Positions 7,935 to 15,757 of a DNA stretch of 64,000 bases are shown here, piece after piece (positions within the stretch are counted from its first letter, which is position 1; the number at the start of each line of letters is the position of its first letter). The notes under the pieces were generated by a model. It ran no database searches, had not been told where the DNA came from, and worked only from the letters and a program-made list of their open reading frames with translations. Where the stretch lies: the NCBI RefSeq assembly GCF_013283195.1, contig NZ_JABEKT010000001.1:1152795-1216794 (forward strand), written 5' to 3'. The stretch is from Ensifer adhaerens (GTDB taxonomy: Bacteria; Pseudomonadota; Alphaproteobacteria; Rhizobiales; Rhizobiaceae). Both the position numbers and the translations under genes were made by a program.

Positions 7935-8687
7935 CTAGGCGTTGGTGCCGCCGTCGATGGTGAATTCGGCACCGGTTACGCCCCGCGCGTCCGGGCCGGC
8001 GAGCCAGGCGACGAGAGCCGCCACTTCGTCCGCATCGTTGAAGCGGGGGATTGCCATCAGGCCGCGCTGCGGATCCGCATGCGCGCCATCCTGCGGGTTC
8101 ATGTCGGTATGGGTCGAGCCGGGATGGACGATATTGACGGTGATGCTTTTCGGCCCGAGGTCGCGCGCGACCGCCTTGGTAAAGCCGACGAGCGCAGACT
8201 TGCTGAGCGCATAAAGACTGATGCCCGGAAAGGGGACGCGCTGGGCCAGATTGCTGCCGACCGAAATGATGCGCCCGCCATCCGGCATGTGTCTGGCCGC
8301 AGCGCTCGTGGCCAGCACCACCGCCTTCACGTTGATGTCCACCGTGCGATCGAAATCCTCCGCCGTTACCTCAGTGATGGCGGTCGCTTCATAAATGCCG
8401 GCATTGTTGACGAGAATGTCGATGCGTCCGTACCGTTCGACGACCGCCTTGACGGCGGCTTCCACCGCCTCGCCGTCGCGGTTGTCGGCACGAATGGCGA
8501 GCGCCTTGCCACCCGACTGCTCGATTTCGGCAACCAGCGCATCGGCCTTGGCCTGCGATTGGCCATAGGTGATGGCAACAACGGCCCCCTCGCTTGCCAG
8601 CCGCCTGGTGATCGCCGCACCAATGCCGCGCCCGCCGCCTGTCACCAACGCTATCCTGTCCTTCAAATCCGTCACGTCCAGCTCCAT
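7935..8687 (-). CDS. Short-chain dehydrogenase/reductase (FabG-like SDR)
   Basis: A 250-residue classical SDR. The NAD(P)-binding TGGGRGIGAAI is at ~residues 17–27, NNAG at ~90, the catalytic Ser in IISVGS and the YxxxK motif in YALSKSA at ~155, and the C-terminus GVTGAEFTIDGGTNA is typical. It reduces or oxidises a carbonyl/hydroxyl substrate that cannot be named. It is divergent from the TetR regulator at 8779. Both promoters sit among two near-identical operator-like palindromes, so repression of this gene by the TetR protein is likely (inference). Confidence 0.9.
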   Translation of the reverse strand: MELDVTDLKDRIALVTGGGRGIGAAITRRLASEGAVVAITYGQSQAKADALVAEIEQSGGKALAIRADNRDGEAVEAAVKAVVERYGRIDILVNNAGIYEATAITEVTAEDFDRTVDINVKAVVLATSAAARHMPDGGRIISVGSNLAQRVPFPGISLYALSKSALVGFTKAVARDLGPKSITVNIVHPGSTHTDMNPQDGAHADPQRGLMAIPRFNDADEVAALVAWLAGPDARGVTGAEFTIDGGTNA

Positions 8688-8690
8688 ATT

Positions 8691-8706
8691 TGTAGTGATC
8701 GATACA
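8691..8706. promoter_or_regulatory. Operator-like palindrome, copy 1 (SDR/tetR intergenic)
   Basis: TGTAGTGATCGATACA is an imperfect palindrome around GATC and matches the copy at 8747–8762 in 15 of 16 positions. It sits just upstream of the SDR start codon. It is a candidate binding site of the divergent TetR regulator. Confidence 0.65.
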
Positions 8707-8746
8707 TATAAAGATGGCGACTTGCTTCATCCTGTCAAGTCATTTA

Positions 8747-8762
8747 TGTATTGATCGATACA
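8747..8762. promoter_or_regulatory. Operator-like palindrome, copy 2 (SDR/tetR intergenic)
   Basis: TGTATTGATCGATACA is nearly self-complementary and lies 16 bp upstream of the tetR start codon. Its centre is 56 bp from that of copy 1. The pair fits cooperative autorepression and repression of the SDR gene. Confidence 0.65.
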
Positions 8763-8778
8763 AAATGGAGTTCAGGCG

Positions 8779-9405
8779 ATGTCCAACCGCGGCCGACCCC
8801 GCACCTTTTCGCGCGACGAAGCGCTGAGAAGTGCCATGGAAATCTTCTGGGACAAGGGTTTCGACAACACTTCGCTTGCCGACCTGACACGGGTTATGGG
8901 GCTCAATCCGCCGAGCCTCTATGCCGCCTTCGGCAGCAAGGCGAAACTCTTCCTGGAGGCTGTCGATCTCTATGGCCGCACCGACGGCGCCGGCATCTGG
9001 GAGTTTCTCGACAGCGCGCCGACGGCAAAGGAGGCGGTCCACGACCTGTTGCGGCGATCGGCCGAGAATTTCACCCAATGGGCAGAACCGCGCGGCTGCA
9101 TGGTCGTGCTTTCGGCCCCGCAAATGGAGGGTGGTGAACCGGCGGTGTGCGACGGTCTGAAGGCCCGACGGTTGGAAAAGCAGGTCGCCTTGCAGAGCCG
9201 CCTCAAGCGCGGCGTGGCGGAGGGCGATCTTCCCGAAGGCACTGACTGCGATGCGATTGCCGCCTATGTGACGGCGATCCAGCACGGAATGTCGATCCAT
9301 GCCCGCGACGGGGCGTCGCGCCAGACCCTCATGGCGATCGCCGACTGTTGTGCGGCGGGATGGCACACAATGGTGGCGGGCGTAACGACGAAGGCTCAAG
9401 GGTAA
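8779..9405 (+). CDS. TetR/AcrR family transcriptional regulator
   Basis: A 208-residue TetR-type repressor. The N-terminal HTH runs from RGRPRTFSRDEALRSAMEIFWDKGFDNTSL through LNPPSLYAAFGSKAKLF (residues ~3–55), the canonical TetR DNA-binding pattern. The C-terminal helical domain would bind an inducer that is unknown here; it resembles the C-terminal domain found in AcrR-like regulators next to SDRs. It is divergent from the SDR gene, with two operator-like palindromes between them. GGAGTTCAGGCG precedes the ATG at 8779. Confidence 0.92.
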   Translation: MSNRGRPRTFSRDEALRSAMEIFWDKGFDNTSLADLTRVMGLNPPSLYAAFGSKAKLFLEAVDLYGRTDGAGIWEFLDSAPTAKEAVHDLLRRSAENFTQWAEPRGCMVVLSAPQMEGGEPAVCDGLKARRLEKQVALQSRLKRGVAEGDLPEGTDCDAIAAYVTAIQHGMSIHARDGASRQTLMAIADCCAAGWHTMVAGVTTKAQG

Positions 9406-9528
9406 AGTCGGCCGGTGACGCCTTCGCAGGCGTCGGACCGCCCACCTGATCTTCAATCCGCATGGATCCTACCCGACTAATGTGCCAGCCCGCGCGCCCT
9501 TGTCATTTCGAAGGACGCAATAGCAGAC

Positions 9529-9557
9529 CTTTGCCGGAAGAGATGCTTCCGGCAAAG
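9529..9557. terminator. Hairpin between tetR and the convergent Thr/Pro-rich protein gene
   Basis: A 12-bp perfect inverted repeat CTTTGCCGGAAG/CTTCCGGCAAAG with a 5-nt loop lies between convergent genes. It has no clear U-tract, so termination strength is uncertain. Confidence 0.5.
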
Positions 9558-9579
9558 GCAAAGCATGGCGACAGAACCG

Positions 9580-9981
9580 TTACTGCGCCGGTGCAGGCTG
9601 TGTAGTCGTGCCATCCGTTGCCGGCGGCGTCGTACTCTGCTGCGGCGTCGCTTCCGGAGCGGTCATCGTTCCGCCCGACGGCGCGGTGGTCGTGTCTGCC
9701 GGCGGCGTGGTCGTCGTATCCGTTGCTGGCGGGGTCGCCGTCTGGCCTGATGTCGACTGGTCTGTCGTGGCCGGTGGCGTCGCCGTTTCCGTCGTATCCC
9801 GCGACAGTTCGGCCGGCAGCCAAGCGATCAGGGCGAGCACGAGGCCGGCAAGCAGGATGATGACGAGCGGCCAGCTGCTACGCCCGGAGCGGACCGGGGC
9901 GGGATCGTTTGGCAGCGGTGTCGGCTGACCTGTCACCGGGTCGACGAGCGGCTTTTCCTTAAACTCTTCATGTTGATTCAT
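9580..9981 (-). CDS. Single-pass membrane protein with Thr/Pro-rich tail
   Basis: A 133-residue protein with a short cytoplasmic head (MNQHEEFKEKPLVDPVTGQPTPLPND) and one transmembrane helix at about residues 37–55 (SWPLVIILLAGLVLALIAWL). The rest is a low-complexity periplasmic tail rich in TTPPAT-like repeats. No enzyme domain is visible. Such tails often cross the periplasm or peptidoglycan. The start at 9981 is preceded by AGGATG on the coding strand and avoids an unlikely 65-residue extension. The function is unknown. Confidence 0.65.
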   Translation of the reverse strand: MNQHEEFKEKPLVDPVTGQPTPLPNDPAPVRSGRSSWPLVIILLAGLVLALIAWLPAELSRDTTETATPPATTDQSTSGQTATPPATDTTTTPPADTTTAPSGGTMTAPEATPQQSTTPPATDGTTTQPAPAQ

Positions 9982-10233
9982 CGCGTTTACATCCTTTCTG
10001 GGCGTCCACCGGCTATGGGTGTTGTCTGGCCGAAACGGCCTCGCAAGGACCGGGGACCGGATTGTGCGGCCGCAAACTGTCGTTGCGAACCTGCATGCTC
10101 GGCTGGACGCGCTCTGCAACAAAAACGCGCGAAAACTTGCAATGTTCCATCGGGTACAACCGGTTGGATCGCGCACGCTTTACAGCCCGCTGTTTTCGCT
10201 GCAAGAAAGTCGTCTCTTTGGGGGGGGGCGATC

Positions 10234-11373
10234 ATGACGCTTGAGGCATACCGAAGCGGAACCTTTGTCGGACGTGTCTGGCGCTCCGATGTCGACGGTC
10301 CGGCGCTCGTGACCATCAGGGATGGCGCGATTGTCGACATCACCTCGAAACTGGCGCCCACCATGCGCGACCTGTTGGAGCTTCCCGACCCGATCGCCCA
10401 TATCCGCCAGCTGGATGGTGAACGGCTTGCGTCGGTGACGGATCTGCTCGCGAGCGAGGGAGAGGGCGCAAGAATTCGGCTGCTTGCCCCCTGCGATCTC
10501 CAGGCGGTGAAAGCCTGCGGCGTCACCTTTGCGCGCTCGATGATCGAACGCGTCATCGAAGAGCGGGCGGCCGGCGATGCCGCTCGCGCCGAGGCGATCC
10601 GCGCGCGCGTCACCGCCGTTATCGGCGATAGCCTGCGCAACCTGAAGGCCGGTTCGCCCGAGGCGGCGCGCGTCAAAGCCGCGCTGATTGAGGAGGGCGT
10701 CTGGTCTCAATATCTTGAGGTCGGCATCGGCCCGGATGCGGAGGTTTTTACCAAGGCGCAGGTGTTGTCTTCGGTCGGCTCAGGAGCGGAGGTCGGGCTC
10801 CATCCGATCTCGCGCTGGAACAATCCGGAGCCGGAAATCGTGCTGGCCGTCGCTTCTGATGGCGGAGTCAAAGGGGCGACGCTCGGCAACGATGTCAACC
10901 TGCGCGACGTCGAGGGCCGCTCCGCCCTGCTGCTCGGCAAGGCAAAGGACAACAATGCCTCCTGCGCCATCGGGCCCTTCATTCGCCTGTTCGACGAGAC
11001 CTATACGATCGATCATGTCCGAAGGGCCGAACTCGAATTGCTGGTCGAAGGCGCCGATGGCTACCGCCTGAAGGGAGCGAGCAGCATGGCAGAGATCAGT
11101 CGTGATCCGCTCGACCTCGTTGCCCAGACCATCGGGCCGCATCATCAGTACCCCGATGGACTGATGCTGTTCATGGGGACCCTGTTTGCCCCGGTCGAAG
11201 ACCGCGACGAGAAGGGCCAGGGTTTTGCCCACAGGATCGGCGACGTCGTGACGATTTCAAACGCCGAACTCGGCAGCCTGACGAACACCGTGCGCCTGTC
11301 GACGGACTGCCCGCCCTGGACCTTCGGCACGGCCGCGCTGATGCGCAACCTCGCCAGGCGCGGCTTGCTTTAA
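10234..11373 (+). CDS. Fumarylacetoacetate hydrolase (FAH) family protein
   Basis: A 379-residue protein with an FAH-type C-terminal domain. EPEIVLAVASDGGVKGATLGNDVNLRDVEGRSALLLGKAKDNNASCAIGPFI matches the metal-binding and active-site region of the family. Members hydrolyse or decarboxylate C–C bonds of beta-keto acids in sugar-acid or aromatic catabolism; the size and order suggest the 2-keto-3-deoxy-sugar-acid group, but the substrate is not proven. The ATG at 10234 is preceded by a run of eight G residues acting as ribosome binding site. A 17-bp terminator follows. Confidence 0.85.
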   Translation: MTLEAYRSGTFVGRVWRSDVDGPALVTIRDGAIVDITSKLAPTMRDLLELPDPIAHIRQLDGERLASVTDLLASEGEGARIRLLAPCDLQAVKACGVTFARSMIERVIEERAAGDAARAEAIRARVTAVIGDSLRNLKAGSPEAARVKAALIEEGVWSQYLEVGIGPDAEVFTKAQVLSSVGSGAEVGLHPISRWNNPEPEIVLAVASDGGVKGATLGNDVNLRDVEGRSALLLGKAKDNNASCAIGPFIRLFDETYTIDHVRRAELELLVEGADGYRLKGASSMAEISRDPLDLVAQTIGPHHQYPDGLMLFMGTLFAPVEDRDEKGQGFAHRIGDVVTISNAELGSLTNTVRLSTDCPPWTFGTAALMRNLARRGLL

Positions 11374-11452
11374 CATCGCCCTTTGCTGCTTGCCCATGCA
11401 GCCTGAAACCAGCGTCCAGATCAGCCGCTTGGCAAGGTGGCCGGCCTAAACG

Positions 11453-11490
11453 ACGAAAGGCCCGCCGATCTTCATCGGCGGGCCTTTCGT
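11453..11490. terminator. Bidirectional terminator between FAH-family and DUF1508 genes
   Basis: A 17-bp perfect stem (ACGAAAGGCCCGCCGAT and its complement) with loop CTTC lies between convergent genes. Confidence 0.88.
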
Positions 11491-11503
11491 GCGACTGTAC
11501 GGC

Positions 11504-11686
11504 TTAGGCCTGGCTGTTGTCTTCAACAGGTGCGTCCGGTCCGTTCTTCTTGATCGAATCGATGGCGTTTTGAGCGCTGGCCTTGCTTGAGTAGCCTTCG
11601 GTCGAAAACATCACTTCGCTGTTGTACTTGAAGCGAACCCGGTACTCGCCGGCCTTGTCTTTGTAGATCTCGAACTTATGAGCCAT
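11504..11686 (-). CDS. DUF1508 (YegP) family protein
   Basis: A 60-residue protein made of a single YegP/DUF1508 repeat: KFEIYKDKAGEYRVRFKYN, GYSSKASAQNAIDSIKKN. E. coli-type members carry two copies. The fold is a small alpha/beta unit of unknown function. The start at 11686 has a GGGAGGGCAC ribosome binding site, which excludes the upstream in-frame codon. Confidence 0.9.
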   Translation of the reverse strand: MAHKFEIYKDKAGEYRVRFKYNSEVMFSTEGYSSKASAQNAIDSIKKNGPDAPVEDNSQA

Positions 11687-11871
11687 GTGCCCTCCCATAT
11701 GTAACGGTGAATCACGCAAGGACTAGCGTGGCAGTTGCAAGCGGCGTTGACAAGATGTCGGCGGTCTCATTCAAATCGACACGTCCGCTTCATGTGGTCT
11801 TGATGAGCGCATGGCTGGTTGCGCAATTTTCGCGCACCAACCAACTCCGCACTGGAAAGGCAGAACCCACG

Positions 11872-12510
11872 ATGAGCACGGAGACCGACGCCCGCTTCTG
11901 GAACCGGACGTCGCGGGCGTACGCAGCCGGCAAGATTGTCGACCGCGCTGCATATCAGTGCACGTTGGAGCGAACCCGCGCGCTGTTGAGATCAAGTGAC
12001 AGGGTCCTCGAGCTTGGCTGCGGGACCGGGACGACGGCACTCGAGCTTGCCGGCCACGTATACAGCTATGTCGCGACGGATCTTTCGACCGAAATGATCG
12101 CGATCGCCGAGCAAAAACGGGTCGTCGACCCCGTCGCGGGCTTGAGCTTCCGCACCGCGACCGCCGACATGCTGTCACCCACCGACATGCAGTTCGATGT
12201 CGTCATGGGGTTCAACTATCTGCATCTGCTGCGAGACCTGCCCGGCACGCTCGGCCGTATCTACGCCCTGCTTGCAAGGAACGGCCAGTTCATTTCCAAG
12301 ACACCTTGTGTCGGCGATATGAACCCTCTCATCCGGCATGCCCTGTTGCCGGCGATGCGCGCGCTGGGCAAAGCGCCCTATACCGTCATCTTTCGGGCTG
12401 CGGACCTGTGCCGGAGCATCCATGCTGCGGGCTTCGATATCGTTGCAACGGAAGATCACGCAGCCAGGGGTAACGACAACAGTCCCTACATCGTGGCGCA
12501 CAAGCGATGA
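11872..12510 (+). CDS. Class I SAM-dependent methyltransferase
   Basis: A 212-residue methyltransferase. The SAM-binding motif I VLELGCGTGTTALELA is at ~residues 45–60, the motif II region has ATDLSTEMI, and a post-I aromatic loop follows in FNYLHLLRDLPGTL. This resembles the small-molecule (UbiE/COQ5-like, Methyltransf_25) group; the acceptor is unknown. The ATG at 11872 is used because the MSTETDARFWNRTSRAYA start matches family members. It is likely monocistronic; 218 bp without genes separate it from the next gene. Confidence 0.85.
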   Translation: MSTETDARFWNRTSRAYAAGKIVDRAAYQCTLERTRALLRSSDRVLELGCGTGTTALELAGHVYSYVATDLSTEMIAIAEQKRVVDPVAGLSFRTATADMLSPTDMQFDVVMGFNYLHLLRDLPGTLGRIYALLARNGQFISKTPCVGDMNPLIRHALLPAMRALGKAPYTVIFRAADLCRSIHAAGFDIVATEDHAARGNDNSPYIVAHKR

Positions 12511-12728
12511 TTGGAAGTTCGATGCGGTCGCGTTCGCAAGTGTTGCCGCGCCGGAGCCTGCGATCCCGGGCTTGCCAAGCATCACCTCATTGATTGCGCA
12601 CCGGGGCTTGGAGCGGCCGTGCCGGCCATGGTGGCAAGCCCGGTTCGGCAGAAATTCGTCGCGATGTTCGGCATGCGACGTCCTCGATGGACGCCGAAGC
12701 CGTTGCCGCACACCGAATGGCCCTGCGG

Positions 12729-13568
12729 TCAGAATGACCGGGTGTTGTTCGACCAGATCGGTCCCAGGCGCTCTTCTTCCTTGATGCTGTTCGTCCCGTA
12801 GGAGAACCGCAGGCCACCGAAGACGGTGCTGGTGTCGCCCGACACCGAAGAGCCGAAACCGGAAATCTCCTCGTTGGCGTACTTGTAGCCGCCGAACACC
12901 GTGACCGGGAAGTATGCAGGGCGATAGTTGGCCGTCAGCTTCAGGCTACTGATGTCGTAGTCGATGCCGCTGTCGGTGATGCGGTCGAGCGCGCCGTCGA
13001 GATCGAAACGTATATGGTCGGTGGCATAGACGCGGGCGCCGAGCGCGACCATGTAATGATCGGCGTCCAAACCTTCCCACCGCGCCTGGCCGTAGCCGGC
13101 CGCGCCGTGAATGGTCCACGTATCCTGGAAATAAGCGCCTTCGATGCCGCCCATATAGTCGTTGATGTGGCTGTCGAACCCTGCATCGAGACGCGCCGCC
13201 TGAACGAACGCGCCGACGGCATAGACACTGTCGCGGTAGTAACCGTGCAGGGTGCCGCTGTAGCTATTCGTGTTGGTGTCCTCGATCGAGGCGCTGGTGT
13301 AGCCGAGATCCGTCTGGAGATTGAAGCCGCCGCCCGCGTCGAAGTTGACGGCGCCCCGCAGCGCCCAGGCATCGGCATCGATATCTCCGGGCGAATCGAC
13401 GACGCTTCCATAAGCGCCTTCGATGTATCCCGTGACGCCAAGAGACGGTTGTTCGACCGGTGCCTCATAGTAGTCGCCCGTCCCGACCAGCGGCCCGTCA
13501 ATATCGGCTGCTGCTGCGAGCGGTGCGCTCGACAAAAGAAAAACAAGAAAACTGTTTGCCCGAAACAT
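12729..13568 (-). CDS. Outer-membrane beta-barrel protein
   Basis: A 279-residue exported protein. The signal peptide covers residues ~1–21 (FRANSFLVFLLSSAPLAAAAD). Many alternating amphipathic strands with aromatic girdle residues (GYIEGAYGSV, NLQTDLGYTSA, VTVFGGYKYANE) suggest a barrel of 10–12 strands; the protein ends in F. No lipoprotein box is seen. The start at 13568 gives a standard signal peptide, whereas the start at 13607 adds an unlikely leader. This is the last chromosomal gene before the island's left end. Confidence 0.72.
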   Translation of the reverse strand: MFRANSFLVFLLSSAPLAAAADIDGPLVGTGDYYEAPVEQPSLGVTGYIEGAYGSVVDSPGDIDADAWALRGAVNFDAGGGFNLQTDLGYTSASIEDTNTNSYSGTLHGYYRDSVYAVGAFVQAARLDAGFDSHINDYMGGIEGAYFQDTWTIHGAAGYGQARWEGLDADHYMVALGARVYATDHIRFDLDGALDRITDSGIDYDISSLKLTANYRPAYFPVTVFGGYKYANEEISGFGSSVSGDTSTVFGGLRFSYGTNSIKEEERLGPIWSNNTRSF

Positions 13569-13775
13569 CTGCCCACCCCGCTGGAAACCCTGCCGAAGAG
13601 TAAGCAAACATCGTTAATGCAATCTGAAGGCGTATCGAGCTTGCACGGCATCTGACGTGAAGGCAGCGAACGCGTTGGTGTCTTTTTGAAAGAGGCGCTC
13701 AAGGCGGCGGCGCAGTGCGCGCAAAACACACGCTTGCCGGCGCGATCATGTTACTGCACTTGTTTTTGAAAGAGT

Positions 13776-13796
13776 TTGGCTGGGGAACCTGGATTC
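13776..13796. other. attL core (21-bp repeat of tRNA-Gln 3' end)
   Basis: Identical over 21 bp to 49926–49946 inside and just beyond tRNA-Gln. The match stops at both sides (T versus A before it, TC versus GA after it), which marks the integration crossover segment. Confidence 0.92.
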
Positions 13797-13890
13797 TCAC
13801 ATGATTTCAATAGCTTAGTGGAGAAGCCTTGTAATTCCCTCTTTTTTCCTGCCGCGAGCGACCGTGGATGCCACCTTTGTGCCCTGGCTT

Positions 13891-13899
13891 TGGGCATCA
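13891..13899 (+). other. Putative integrase arm-type site, left end
   Basis: TGGGCATCA is identical to the three phased copies at the right end (49820–49854) and to 21058–21066. Its presence at both island ends suggests arm-type binding by the integrase (inference). Confidence 0.55.
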
Positions 13900-13916
13900 G
13901 TCAACAGGACAGTCGA

Positions 13917-13933
13917 GCGGCAATAATTTCCGC
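13917..13933. repeat. Module-boundary palindrome, copy 1
   Basis: GCGGCAATAATTTCCGC, one mismatch from a perfect palindrome about a central A/T. It ends repeat R1 and lies downstream of the gene at 14212–15597. Confidence 0.75.
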
Positions 13934-14211
13934 GTTCCGGCGCGAAGCTGTCGTCTGGCCATCGCCTTATAAACCTCTGTTAATTCCTGCTCATGATTTG
14001 CGTCCCGCCGCGTTCCAAAGGTAATCGACAAGCGCCTCCAGGCGGGCGGGTTGCCATCCGGAATGGCGCGCACGTTGCTGACCGAATGTGTCTGTCGAAT
14101 GCGCTCGGAAGACGGATGAAGCTTTCTCCGGCAGCGTTGAGGATAGAAGATCTTTCTCACGTAGACCGCCGTTGGCAAAGCGGAGAGGGGGTCAGCCAGT
14201 TAGCCGCGGCG

Positions 14212-15597
14212 CTAGATTTGAGATGTCGGCCAGGTGAACCCGAAGTGAAAATGGCCTACGTAGAAGTGGCGATGCAGGAAATCCAAATCTTGTTCCCACT
14301 CACGGATTGCATCCTCCCGGGACCCGTCTTTTCGCCGCTTGCTGTTCCTGCAGAACGCCGCGATCGACACAGCCATCTTCTGGAGCCGGACAGACGACCC
14401 GTTCGGCCCCCATTCCAACATATACGCACGATCGAACACAGGTGGCAGTGTCGCTTCGAACACACGGCGCAAGATGGCCTGCCTGACCTGAGCGGGCTCG
14501 CCGTGGGTGTGCCCCACTCGGTATTCGAGGTAGGACAGCATGCCCTCGGCCTGCGACTTTTCAAGCCCTAGCCGGCCGTTGCCTCCATTGGCGACCGTTG
14601 TTGGCCACTTGAAGCCTTTGACGTCGGTGCTCGACGATCCGCGGCGTTCCCATTCCTTTGTGACCTTTATTACGGCAGCCTGCGCGCTGGCATGACTGGT
14701 CTTCTGCTTGGGATCGCCGATAATCCGTAGTGCGTTCTTCCAGAGGATCAGAAGATCCGGCATTGACATTGTTTCCAGGTTTCTAGGCACGCGGGACTGC
14801 CCACAAATCCTAGCGACGGGAAGCTCGCTCTTGTTGTTCGCTTTCGGCGCTGTAGGAGAAGCCAGCGGCTTCGGAGGCTTAACTTTCGGTTCCTCCATCA
14901 CGGGAAGTTTGAGCTGTCCGGATTTCACACGGCTCGCCACATCGTAGCCGAGGTGCAGGAGCTTTCCCCGACGCTCGACGAGCTTTTCGTTGACCAGTTT
15001 CGTCAGGGCGGAGGCGAAGGTGCGCTGATAGCTCGGCTCCCCCGTTGGCGTGCCATCTGTTTTCGCATGGGCAGGTGGGTAACCTAGGCCCGAAGCCACA
15101 ACTGCCCCAAGCTCATGGTAGCCCAGAACCTTTCCATTCAATTCTCTGACGATAAGGGACAGTACTGAGGCGATCGGCGGAGGTGCGGGGGTAAACGACC
15201 CCTTCGCGGATGCAGAAACATCGGACTGTTGCGACACGGAAACGTTCGATGAGCTGGCCGGAGAACCGACCGCTGGCGCGGATTCTCCGCCAATGTTGAT
15301 TGCAGGGATTCCAAGAAGGGTGACGCGGCCAGAGGCGGAGATGTCAATGTCCAGATAAGGATGATGCTCGTAATAGCTTACCACGGTGCCGTTTTTCTTC
15401 ATCGCGGCAGCAAAGGTGATCATGTCGTACCAGCGGACAGCCCGCTCGCCATAAGGTAGCTCCTCATCCAACGACAGGCGAACGGCACTGCCGATGGCAG
15501 ATGTAGCTGCCGCGCGGCGCAGTTCACGTATCAGCCTTTCATGAGCGCCACTTTGCGTGCTGCAATCGCCATCTGAATTAATACCAATGCCACCCAT
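14212..15597 (-). CDS. Unknown protein with winged-helix-like middle domain, divergent from McrB-like gene
   Basis: A 461-residue protein with no family I recognise. The N-terminal ~105 residues are mixed alpha/beta. Residues ~105–140 are a Ser/Ala/Pro-rich linker. Residues ~145–225 (YHELGAVVASGLGY...FASALTKLVNEKLVERRG) look like a winged helix, and a basic Pro/Lys linker follows. The last ~115 residues (MLSYLEYRVGHTHGE...FVGHFHFGF-like end) form a compact domain rich in aromatic residues. It is transcribed divergently from the McrB/McrC-like pair across 160 bp, and could be its regulator or a DNA-binding subunit; both are guesses. The start is uncertain. Confidence 0.7.
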   Translation of the reverse strand: MGGIGINSDGDCSTQSGAHERLIRELRRAAATSAIGSAVRLSLDEELPYGERAVRWYDMITFAAAMKKNGTVVSYYEHHPYLDIDISASGRVTLLGIPAINIGGESAPAVGSPASSSNVSVSQQSDVSASAKGSFTPAPPPIASVLSLIVRELNGKVLGYHELGAVVASGLGYPPAHAKTDGTPTGEPSYQRTFASALTKLVNEKLVERRGKLLHLGYDVASRVKSGQLKLPVMEEPKVKPPKPLASPTAPKANNKSELPVARICGQSRVPRNLETMSMPDLLILWKNALRIIGDPKQKTSHASAQAAVIKVTKEWERRGSSSTDVKGFKWPTTVANGGNGRLGLEKSQAEGMLSYLEYRVGHTHGEPAQVRQAILRRVFEATLPPVFDRAYMLEWGPNGSSVRLQKMAVSIAAFCRNSKRRKDGSREDAIREWEQDLDFLHRHFYVGHFHFGFTWPTSQI

Positions 15598-15757
15598 CTA
15601 GCCTCCCGACCGAGCATTAAGAACCAATACAACATACGGGCCTGATCTATTGCTATCTTGGTTGACGACATCTTCACACTTAATTGATTTAATTCCGATG
15701 ACGTCAGATTTACCAAACCGAGCTGCCGCATTTAGAAAAGTTGTTAAGTTCTAGGCC

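Larger units (their letters stand above)
13791..13933 (+). repeat. Island left-end repeat R1 (partner at 20955–21101)
   Basis: A ~143-bp non-coding segment next to attL, repeated inside the island at 20955–21101. Positions 13853–13909 match 21020–21076 with one mismatch in 57. It contains the TGGGCATCA arm-like site at 13891–13899 and ends in the 17-bp palindrome at 13917–13933. The likely role is the integrase-binding left arm of the element. The rest of 13934–14211 shows no gene I can support. Confidence 0.85.

Noticed and set aside
5987-7972. A 661-codon open frame antisense to the UPF0114 and DadA-like genes
   Set aside because: It is a composition-driven shadow; both sense genes have clear motifs and ribosome binding sites.
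15699-15706. TGACGTCA palindrome in the divergent promoter region of module 1
   Set aside because: A single 8-bp palindrome is expected by chance at this scale and no second copy was found nearby.
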